DNA of 28,360 bases from Pelargonium cotyledonis (taxonomy: Eukaryota > Streptophyta > Magnoliopsida > Geraniales > Geraniaceae), in contig JAYMTA010000460.1 in NCBI GenBank assembly GCA_036897625.1, forward strand, positions 1-28,360, in the 5' to 3' direction. Position 1 is the first letter of the stretch, and each line of letters starts with the position of its first letter. Under the pieces are notes generated by a model that ran no database searches, was not told the origin of the DNA, and saw only the letters and a list, made by a program, of their open reading frames with translations. A program made the translations under genes and the position numbers. Below, piece by piece: positions 10,000 through 20,400 of this stretch.

Positions 10000-11628
10000 G
10001 CCAAAAAGCATCCATACCCATCCCCACCAGATCGGTTGTCAAGAGTCAGAGAAAGCTACTTTGCTCAACAGGTCGCTCAGCTCGTGCCCTCCATTTTCTC
10101 CTTCTCGTATTCAATCTCAATTTTCAAGGTTGGCAACTTTTCTCCTCATATTTCTGATTACTTTGTTTCAACGATCAATCGCAAATTTGTGGTATGTTAA
10201 ATCTAGGGTTTCTGAAAAAAATCGCGTGTCTATATCTATCCGATTCATCAAGTTTTGTTTGATTTGGATTTTTTTCTGCTAATCTATTAGTTCTGGCTAT
10301 CATTTCTTCTTTTCTGGTTTCATTATTGGAGTTTGGTTTTATTATGAAATTAACTTTGCTCTAAATTTCGATGTCTATGGTTTCAGCAACATTTACTGAA
10401 ACATACCAATGGTTTTGCATATATAATTGTTGTACAAATCAAATCCCTTATTTTACAGATCAGTGCTCAGACATAGAGCTCTGATTGAATTGCTGAGAGC
10501 TAATTAATAACCCGCCTTAACTTGTTTTTGGTCCCAATTTCTCTAATTACATATACTTGAATCGGAAACTAATTATCTATAGCTGGCTTGCGCTCGGGCT
10601 ATTCAATTGTACTTGATGGTTAGTTTACTTTTGAGCTCCCACTGAATTCTTATTGGGGCTCATAGTTGGAATTAGCTCATGGACCGTTTGAAGTCTTGTA
10701 TTTGATTTGAGATACCGGATTTGAGCCAAATTCAATATCTAGGTGGGCAAAGAATTTGGATTTGGCTCAATCGCAATAGAATTCAACACATGTCTAGAAT
10801 ATGAGACTTCAAACGACTACACTTATCTTATCATTTGAAAATCTATGGTTTTCTAGGCAATAAATTTGTATTTGAAATAACACATTTCAGATCATGGGCA
10901 TCAATTGAAATCCAAACTCCATACGCAAACTCAAGAATTTATTTTTTGCATGTGTCATGCTGTATGTAATATCTTTTCGTAATTGCAACACTATATAAGT
11001 TACTAGATGTGGCGTTAGCCATTGTGCAAGCCATCTGGATTTCCTAGAATATGCTCCTGTGATCTTGATATCTGATGAACTTTTAAAAAATGGGTTACAA
11101 GTTATCGGGTTTGAGCACGATTAATCACATGGTTTCTGTTGTTTCACGTTACTACGTACCCTTACCTTATCAACACCAATATAACATCAATGCTTTCATA
11201 GGTATTGGTTACATGCTCATCAAAATTAAATGCTTTAATGTAAATGTGGCATCTATGGTATTTCCAATGTAATACTGATTTTGATTGAGGTGTAGTTGTT
11301 GTGAAATTGCATTGAAGTCAAAAGGTTGGTCAGGGAATCTATAGTAGAGTAGCACCTAATCAAGAGGAATTGATACACATGCATAACTCTTGTCCCCACA
11401 CAGGTCTTGAATTTTGGATGGTCAGTATTTTTGGTATAGTGTTCTTTTATGTAGTTTTTTACACCACTATTTTTACATGGACTGCATCTACTTTCTTTGA
11501 TATTCTATGTGATTTCTTTGAATGCATAAAGTTGAAATTTAATGACCCTTGTCTGTCAGAAATATAGTGAAAGCGCATGGATGATAGTTGCTTTCAATGA
11601 AGAGTTAAAATTTTCACTTACAATGCAG
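10000..11628 (+). other. 5'UTR exon and long leader intron of COX7a-like gene
   Basis: The coding exon starts only one base after a TGCAG acceptor (AG at 11627-11628), so an upstream non-coding exon must exist. The CT-rich sequence near 10020-10130 looks like that leader. Possible donors are near 10127 (aag|gttggc) and 10193 (gtg|gtatgt). The intron is then about 1.4-1.5 kb. Short ORFs inside it match nothing recognisable. Confidence 0.55.
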
Positions 11629-11629
11629 G

Positions 11630-11990
11630 ATGTCGGAGGAACCCTTCAGACCACGAGAAGTGCTTCTTGAGAAGCAAAAGTATTTCCAAAGCATCCACAA
11701 GCACACTTACCTGAAGGGACCCTATGATAGAGTCACCTCTGTTGCCATTCCTATGGCTTTGGCTGCTACATCCCTGTTTCTTATCGTGAGTCTGTTTTCT
11801 TTGTGTGTGTCAGTGTGTGTGTGTGTGTTTTGCTATTTCCTTCTTTTTTTCTTTTGCGGTAGAAAAGTATATTTTTCTCGGCTTAGTCTTCTATAACTTC
11901 GAAAGAGTTGTTGCTTATACATGTCATATATGTTCTATCCAGGGGAAGGGGATCTACAATATGTCTCATGGGATTGGAAAGAAAGATTGA
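11630..11990 (+). CDS. COX7a-like cytochrome c oxidase subunit
   Basis: Two coding exons, 11630-11785 and 11943-11990, are joined by a GT-AG intron and give 67 residues. The sequence runs MSEEPFRPREVLLEKQKYF, then QSIHKHTYLKGPYDRVTSVA, one membrane segment (about residues 36-56, IPMALAATSLFLIGKG) and the end IYNMSHGIGKKD. This is the conserved small plant protein annotated as cytochrome c oxidase subunit VIIa-like. It would sit in the mitochondrial inner membrane as an accessory subunit of complex IV. No cleavable presequence is apparent. An AATAAA at 12192-12197 is a likely polyadenylation signal. Identity with the plant family is strong; the biochemical role is inherited from family annotation. 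Confidence 0.9.
11802..11828 (+). repeat. (GT)n microsatellite in COX7a-like intron
   Basis: An interrupted GT run lies just inside the intron between the two coding exons, starting 16 bases after the donor. Confidence 0.8.
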
Positions 11991-12782
11991 AGAGGCAATT
12001 TCTTTTGGAAGAAAGACAACCGGTTAGCTAAAGATTTGAAGCTGTTGAATATTTGAACTTGCATTCGTTTTTCAGTTGTCTTTGTTATTTCATGTAATAT
12101 TTACTTAGTTGTAGACTCGTTACTTTGGTTTGGGGGCTGAAACTTGAAATCTTGATGGCTATCCTTTATGTTTGTGTTTTTGTACTGCATGAATAAAATT
12201 CGGGCTTCACCTTTCTTTTATGATTGTTGATATCTGAATCAAATTCCATCTATATAATTGTATGCGCTTCCACTGGGCAGCAATGTTTGATTCCTAGGTC
12301 TCCAGACTTTTACTTTGGTTTCTTTCGGCATAATATTTCAGGATTTTGCTTTCAATGATACACAAAATGTTCAGGATCGAGTCCACCATTTAGAGACTAA
12401 CACGTGTTTTGGAATGATTGCGTTGGATCCTGAAGCACAATCTTCAATGTGATGTCACATTATAGCTTTACATTTTGTGGTATCATCAATTCATCACACA
12501 ATTTCTTGCTTACTGCCTTTTTGGAACATGTTATGTAAGATCCAAAATGTGCTTAAAAGTAGTTTTGTAAGAGCATTACTCCCTGTTTGAGAGCAAATTG
12601 TGTAAGATCTATTATGTGCATGGCAACATTGAAGAAGTTTTATGAGAGTAGCTCAACAAGATAATGAGAAAGAAAGAGATACCTTACAAATTTTGAATTT
12701 TGGCTGCATAAAAATGTTGCTTTGTAAGAGTAAATAAGATACTTAAAACATGTTATGTTACTATGAGAAAAACAAAACAAAA
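11991..12782. other. COX7a-like 3'UTR and spacer
   Basis: The 3'UTR probably ends soon after AATAAA at 12192-12197. Beyond that I see no gene or repeat until the tRNA. T-runs on the minus strand just past the tRNA 3' end (complements of 12779-12782 and 12774-12777) can act as the RNA polymerase III stop. Confidence 0.5.
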
Positions 12783-12855
12783 TTCCGTTGCCGGGACTTG
12801 AACCCGGGTCTCTCGGGTGAGAGCCGAGTATCCTAACCAACTAGACTACAACGGA
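12783..12855 (-). tRNA. tRNA-Glu (anticodon CTC)
   Basis: A 73-nt cloverleaf on the minus strand. The acceptor pairs TCCGTTG with CAACGGA plus discriminator A. The D-loop region TAGTCTAGTTGG doubles as the A box. The anticodon loop is CTCTCAC with CTC as anticodon, flanked by CGG...CCG pairing. The T arm GGTTCAAGTCC is the B box. There is no intron and all stems are intact, so the gene looks functional. Runs of four T's follow directly on the gene strand. Confidence 0.97.
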
Positions 12856-12930
12856 TCTGCCTACTGTTTACCAGCTTTGTTATTTAACCAATTACTTTAC
12901 CTTATTCTTTCTCACAAGCTAGTATTTATT

Positions 12931-13080
12931 TTTCAGGGTTTCTGAGCAGATCCGCACACTCGCGGTTGACACCTTTAAGTCGTTGTATCACATCCAAACT
13001 AATTTCTGTTTAAGATTTGTTTATAATTAAAATCTTCACCTCTTTTCATTGGTGTGTTGAGTGGGAATAAAACATGCACT
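12931..13080 (-). mobile_element. Diverged partial copy of the intron-14 SINE family
   Basis: Shared phrases with the element at 22316-22533 are seen in the same order on the plus strand: gggtttct, gcggttg.cacctttaag, tcaca.cca.actaat and ggtgtgttgagtggg. The copy fades before the tRNA-like head, and no target duplication is evident, so it is old and probably truncated. It lies about 80 bases upstream of the tRNA-Glu gene. Confidence 0.6.
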
Positions 13081-14416
13081 AGTTCTTATACAATGGTAAG
13101 CAAATACAAAGAAGATAAATAACCTCATTCCATTGTAGTCCTATTGTGAGAATGTAATAATGTTAATCACATACTCATACAATGACATTAAATATCTCTA
13201 AAAAAAATAATGACATTAAATATTGAGCATTTTTATTATTTTTAGAGGTACGTGTGTAAGGTGTGAATCAACTTATTAACATTAAGGTTATGTTTTGATA
13301 TCATGAATATACGAGTGGTTGAGTTTCAAAATCTATTTGATGATATTCAAAATATGAAAAATGATTAAGCCAATGACGTGACGACAAATGCCATTGGAAG
13401 CAAAATCATCAATCAAAATCAACTCGGTCAAACTCATGTTAGTCTTGAACAAATGTCAGATTAAGTGAATCGGGTTGACGCATGACACTAGATGTCAAAC
13501 CATTCATCAAGTCAAATTTGGTCAAACCCTAGAGTCGAACTTAAACAAAGGCCAAGACAAGAGTTTAGTTCGTAGACGATCATTAAACTAAGACCAAGAT
13601 ACACGCAACCACATTCGCAAGATCATACACGAACACCTAGATGCGAAACCCGATAAGCACAGTCTCTCCAACTTGAATCACTTGACAAGTAATTTGAAGA
13701 TCTACCTAAAACATGGATCACTCGATTTGCATATCTATGAGCAAACACACTCAACCTCACTTAAAATGAGCTGCAATGTCTCAAATATCTTAAATAATCA
13801 AACAAAAGGCATTCGAGACCTCCCAGTCTAATGCTTCAAAAACAAGTAAAGAATTCGACTCGATTGAGATCCGACTCCACCAACGGGTAAAAATCCACTC
13901 CAATGCGACTCTAATAGCAAGAGTCTCGACTTCACGAACTTCCTCACTCCTGATGAACAAAATCGGTCACCACCCCCACACATCTTACATGAGAAATCTC
14001 TAACTATCCAACCTGAAAACGAGACTTTTAAAAATATTAAGTTTCATGTCTTATATATGTGACGAGAATTCATAGAATGTATTCGTTAAAATTGACCAAT
14101 ACAAGGTGGAATGTAAACTTAAAAAACTAGCCAACCATAGTGATTTTTTTTTTAGAAGAAATGTTAGTTGGACCAACTAATGTGTGAACCTTTGTTTGGA
14201 GACATATGCATGTATCATTTTATCTGCGGAACTCGAAACGCACCGTTTCGTCTCGCTGTAAACTGCAATTCCAGCGTTGCCCATGAATCCAGACCCTCCT
14301 CCACCTATCGATCAAACATCAAGGACTGAATCAAAATCTTGGACTTCCATAGACCAAACCAAACCAACCTCACTCTTCTCCAATCTCAATTCGAAACCTC
14401 CAATTTTGCGCTGACG
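13081..14416. other. Intergenic; strand-skewed tract and GFS12 upstream region
   Basis: Between about 13380 and 14030 the plus strand is rich in A and C and poor in G, with no readable ORF. It is possibly a decayed repeat in minus orientation, similar in texture to 960-1650. The 14220-14416 part is the likely promoter and 5'UTR of the GFS12-type gene. No core promoter element can be named with confidence. Confidence 0.4.
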
Positions 14417-14446
14417 ATGAAGAAGACGGAAGTTCAGAGATCGTAG
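14417..14446 (+). promoter_or_regulatory. Nine-codon uORF before GFS12 start
   Basis: ATG at 14417 opens MKKTEVQRS and stops with TAG at 14444-14446, leaving 12 bases before the main ATG at 14459. If the leader is transcribed from here, scanning ribosomes meet this ATG first, and the short spacing would limit reinitiation. Any effect on expression is inferred. Confidence 0.5.
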
Positions 14447-14458
14447 AGCTTGTCGAAA

Positions 14459-17400
14459 ATGGTGAAGCACTGTTGCTTCGACTGTCTTCAACGCCGAATC
14501 AAGTCCGATTTCTCGGACCGACTCGCCTTCTCCTATGGAATCTCCGATTCCGCTCTCCCCTTCGGCTCCTCTGCCATTGTTCAGGTCTCTATCTCTACTG
14601 TATCTGTGGTGCTTGCTTAGTTGCTTTCAGCTTTCAAGTGACTTGAATTATGTTTAGTATAACTTTTTGATGGTTTGGTGTAGATGGCTGATTCCGTTGG
14701 AGACGCTTCAGCTCCTCAGTTTATAGTGGAGTATCTTTCTGCTCATCTGCATCATTGCTTTGACAAATACATGTAAGATCATTTACCATTTCTACATTCT
14801 TTTCATTGAATGTGCCAAGAAAAGTAAATTTCCATTGGTGTCCAGTAGAAGTAGATTGCTGGTAAAAGAGACTTTTTATTTTGCCCAACTGCTAAAGGGT
14901 TGGAATTTGAGGTAATAATGTGCTGCTACCTGGATGGGAGGCTTTAAATTACTTTACATTTTCTTCTAATGGTTGGATGTAATTTGTTATTGAAGTAGTA
15001 TATTTGGAACAGTTATATCTGCAAATACTAAGCATTATAATCTCTAAAAGTATCGCACTGAAATGTGTACTTGTGATTTGTGACTGTCTCAATTTTGTAT
15101 GAAAAGGTCATTTTAAAAGTTAAGGTACTGAGGGGTGCCTGTAATTCCTGATGAAACTAAGGATCTTTGCACTTCTTATTTGCAGTGAGGAGTATATAGT
15201 GGATACTCCTGAAAGCATTGGTAATTGTGGGAGTGATAATGAAACTATAAGTGAAGTAGCCCGAGATCAAGCAGAGGTGGGTGTTGGAATTGTCAATGGT
15301 GAAACTGCATCAGCAAATTCTTTATTGAGTGGGTCCGGATATTCTTTCGATGGTGGCAGAAATAGATTCTCAGCTGGGATAGGATCTGGATGTTCTTCTA
15401 GTTGTACCTATTCTGCTAGATATTCTTGCTCAAGGACGGTCACTGCGTTGATGCCAATTGCTCATATTGGCAGCTGCTCCTCATCTACAATTGATGAGCT
15501 TTCTTCCAATTTCTTCTCTAAGTCTCTGGAAGATCACATTTTGTGCTCACTCAGTCTCTTGGTTGAAGGAAAAGCAACAGGGCGGGATAGCAAAAATTTT
15601 TTGAGTTTAATTGGGCTACCATCGTTTGAGGAGAATAGCTTCCCTGGTTGTGTGAGGCATCCAAACATAGTTCCTGTTCTTGGAATACTCAGGACATCTG
15701 ATTGTATCAACTTAATACTTCCAAAAACACCATATACCCTAGAAAACATCCTTCATTACAGCCCCAATGCCTTAAATTCTGAGTGGCATATAAGTTTTTT
15801 AATCTATCAAGTATTATCGTCACTGGCTTATATACATGGTTTAGGGGTTGCCCACGGTGATATATGCCCATCCAACATAATGTTGACTAATTCTTGTTGG
15901 TCTTGGCTGCACATATGTGATAAGCCGAGGTTGGGGTTTAATTCAAGTTCAAAAGGTGATGAATGCAGTTCCTTAACTGCCTCAGTAGGGATAAATAACT
16001 GCATAGAGGGTGGTTGTTTTCAAGCTCTCTATGCTAATTTAAAACTTAACTGTACTATGGACTGGCCATCTGAATTTAATCGTTGGTGGAGGGGAGAGCT
16101 TAGTAATTTTGAGTATCTACTCATCTTAAACCAATTGGCTGGTAGAAGGTGGGGAGACCACACTTTTCATCCAGTAATGCCCTGGGTAATAGATTTTAGC
16201 ACAAAGCCTGATGAGAATTCTGATGCAGGATGGCGAGATTTAAGTAAGAGCAAATGGAGGTTGGCGAAAGGTGATGAGCAGTTGGACTTCACCTATTCAA
16301 CCTCTGAAGTCCCACATCATGTATCAGATGAATGTCTTTCTGAATTGGCAGTCTGCAGTTACAAAGCAAGAAGGTTACCTTTGAGTGTTCTACGTTTGGC
16401 CGTTCGATCAGTCTATGAACCTAATGAGTATCCTTCTACAATGCAGAGACTCTATCAATGGACGCCCGATGAGTGCATTCCTGAGTTTTACTGTGACCCC
16501 CAGATATTTTGTTCTCAACATGATGGCATGTCTGATTTGACAGTACCTTATTGGGCTGGCAGTCGAGAGGAATTCATAATATTACATCGAGATGCTTTGG
16601 AAAGTGATCGAGTTTCATGCCAAATTCACAATTGGATTGATATCACTTTTGGTTACAAAATGTCCGGTCAGGCAGCTATTTTAGCCAAGAATGTTATGCT
16701 GCTTTCATCGGAACCCAAAATGCCAAGGTCAGTGGGACGCCGTCAGCTTTTTACTCGACCGCACCCTGTTCGTCGCAGTGTTATCAGTAGAATTCATGAT
16801 AGCACTCATATATCAGCTGTGTTCCATTGCCAAGTAAACGGAATTGAGAAGGAGAAACCCTTTCTTCCAGAAACTACTTATTTACAAAAATTAGAAGAGG
16901 TATCTGTATTTTCTGAACATGCTAGGCAATTGAGTCCTGTTTATTCTTACCATCCTGGAAATCCTGCCAAGGACATATCTTCTGTAGTAGAGTCTTTGCC
17001 TGCGAGTTTTAAAGTACCCGCATCCAAATCACCTGATACTGGCAGAGGCTATGGGGTACCACTTGATATTGATTTGGATTATCTTCTTGAGCGTATTGAA
17101 GTGGATGATGAACATTCCATAGGATATCAAGAGCTATTGCTTTGGAAGCAGAAATTATCTTGTTCAAGGATGCTATCTGAAAATGCTGCAGTTGACATAT
17201 TTTCTGTTGGCTGTGTCATTGCTGAGCTTTATCTGAGGAGGCCACTTTTCGATTCAAAATCATTAGCTGTGTACTTGGAAAGTGGCATATTACCTGCAAT
17301 ATTTCATGAACTCTATCCTCAGACAAAAATCCTTGTAGAAGCATGCATCCAAAAGGAGTGGACGAGGTATTATTTCCTGTACTCGTTTATTGTTTTTCAT

Positions 17401-20400
17401 TTTTTCCTTTGTTTTATCTACATTTTGAATGTTGATGGATGGCTGTTCATTGTTTTCTCTATTGTATCTGAATAGAACTCTTCTTCTCTTCACAAAATAA
17501 TTAGGAGGCCATCTGCCAAAAGTTTATTGGATTCTCCATATTTTTCAGCAACGATCAAGTCCTCCTACTTGTTTGTTGCTCCTCTTCAGCTCTTAGCTAA
17601 GGATGAATCTCGTCTTCGTTATGCATCAAATCTAGCAAAACAGGGAGCTCTGAAAGCTATGGGGTCATTTACAGCTGAGATGTGTGCTCCATACTGCTTG
17701 CCTCTTGTACTGACACATTTATCTGACACTGAAGCTGAATGGGCTTATATATTACTGAAAGAGTTCATAAAATGTTTGACACCCAAAGCAGTGAAGAAAT
17801 TGATCTTACCTGTTATCCAGAAAATTCTGCAGGCTAGTTCTGAATTTTGTAATTTAACATCCTTGTAGTGTATGTAACTTTTTTTGTTTACTTCCTAATT
17901 AAGGAGACTTCATTTCAGACAACAGGTTATTCACACTTGAAAGTCTCTCTTCTCCAAGACTCTTTTGTGCGAGAGATATGGAACCATATTGGTAAACAGG
18001 AATATTTGGAAATGTTGCATCCGTCAGCAATATCAAATTTGTACACTGCTCCTCATAAGAGTTCCGCAGCAGCTGCCTCAGTGCTGCTGATTGGCTCTAG
18101 TGAAGAGCTTGGTGTACCTATTACAGTTCATCAGGTTAGACAACTTAACCATTCCAAATTTGTGTTCCATAGATAAAAGCACATAGATTTTGAATCATTC
18201 ACTACCTCTCTATGAGTATACGTGTTTGGAAGCATAATTTCTCATCTATAATCAAATAATGATGTTTCTCGTAGACAATCTTGCCTCTGATTCACTGCTT
18301 TGGGAAAGGACTCGGTCCTGATGGAATTGACGTGCTGGTTAGAATTGGTATACTCAATTCATTGGTTGTGGGTCTGTTTCTATTTTTTGTAATGGCTTGT
18401 TAACACTGTATGTTTTATTTATGCTTTGACTTTTCAGGTGGACTTTTTGGGGAGACCTTTGTTGTCAAGCAATTGCTACCATTTCTCAAACACACAGTTC
18501 ATTCATGTATTGATGTTTCATCTATGAATAAGCCTGAGCCTGTGCAGAGCTGGAACGCTCTAGCACTTATTGATTGTCTAATGACATTAGACGGTCTTGT
18601 TGTACTTTTGCCAAGTGAAGTGGTTGTAAAAGAGTTGATTGAAGTATGGTTCTGGCTCTCAATTTTGCTTGCATTAGCTTTACTTTCAATGCTGAATGTT
18701 GTGGTTGGAATTAATTGTATGTCTTCTTTGCTTATGCAGGATCGGATTTGCCTACATGTTATGGTTCTTATGCAGACCAATTTAGAAACTCATGTGCTTC
18801 AGGTGTTCAAATATCTCCATTGGTTTATCTTCTATGGTTTTAGTTTAGTTTTTTCTCCTTTTCATATAACATTGATTGGTTTTTGTAAAGATTGTCGTGG
18901 AGTGCTACTTCTTTGTCTATTACACATCTTACAGTAAGCTAATTAATTCAGTTAATTTTGAATAATGCTATATGTTTCTCATTGGCAGGTTGCTGCCACT
19001 ACACTCATGGCGACTTGTCATCGGATTGGACCAGACTTGACAGCATTGCATGTTCTGCCACAACTCAAGGAACTATTTGATGAACTTGCGTTCTCTCAGC
19101 AAAGTGTAAATCGTACTGCTTCTTTAGGCAGGAGGTTGAAGGTTCCCAAATCAAAAGTAAACGGGGAGGCTCAAATTGAAAGCCGCATGGACCTTGTGTG
19201 GGTGCTAGTCGCATTTCTCTTTTGAAAAAGCTTGGTTTAACTCAATAACTTTATTCTGTTATGCAATCTTGTCTGCTTTTAGCCTGTATTAAGTCTGACA
19301 GATCTTTCGCAGGTTGCTACTTTATCCTTCATTTGCATCTCTTCTTGGAATAGAGAAACTTCGTCAAGGTTGTGCTACATGGTTGCTCCTTGAGCAGTTT
19401 CTTTTACATTATCATAATTGGAAGGTATGCTGGCTTCAGGGTTTCAAGAGTGGTATGCATTAACTTTAGTGACATGATCTGTCAGACGCCCTCACACACG
19501 ACACATTTTGCATTTCACAAATCTGAACCTTTTATGATGCAGTGGGAAAACCCAGGAGAATCATCTAGAAGTGGCATAGAAAATATCATCACTAAAAGGT
19601 CTTTATCCTACAAGGGTTCAGCATCTGATTACAATCCTGCTAAGCTGTTGCTCAATGGGGTTGGGTGGTCAATTCCTCAATCACAAGGAATTAGAGGTAC
19701 CAAAAATTTGATGCCTCAGAGATGCTCTGATGACATGCAAAAGAATCCTATTCAAAGGCGTGAATCAGCTCCAGACTTTTTCAAGCATGAACCCTGGTTT
19801 TGGTTCCCTAGTCCGGTTGCTAACTGGGACGGGCCTGATTTCCTTGGTCGTGTTGGGGGTCTAAAAGATGAACATCCATGGAAGATCAGAGCATCTGTCA
19901 TATACTCAGTTCGTGCACATCAAGGAGCATTAAGATCCTTAGCTGTTTCTGAAGATGAGTCAACAATTTTTACTGCAGGAATTGGTCCAGGGTTCAAAGG
20001 AACTGTTCAGAAATGGGAACTAGCTAAAATTAGCTGTGTTTCTGGCTACTATGGCCATGAGGAGGTATGTTCTTTTAAGTCACTCCTGTGTTGACCCTTA
20101 CAGTATAAATCTTGGCAATAACATTATTCTTTTCATTTGAACTTTTCTTTTATATTACTGTTAATGACATTTTAAGTTACTGTTAATGAGTTCTGAACAA
20201 ATTTAATTATAATGACAAAGGAGGGTGAAAATATAGAAAGAACGAGGTTGGGAAAAAAAATCAGAAAGGTCCAAAGCAAATTTTTACTTGCTACCTACAT
20301 CATGATTCTTGGACGATAATGAAGAAGTTGAGTAAAAAAATAATTCCTTATTGAGGCTTGGGGAAATATGAAGTACCTCACTCCTCTGTCAAGTGCCATG

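Noticed and set aside
11090..11567. Short ORFs in the COX7a-like leader intron
   Set aside because: No family match, and they sit within the intron implied by the acceptor at 11628.
17367..17475. Extension of GFS12 exon 3 past 17366
   Set aside because: The added residues are hydrophobic intron translation. The junction at 17366/17505 restores the kinase C-lobe reading.
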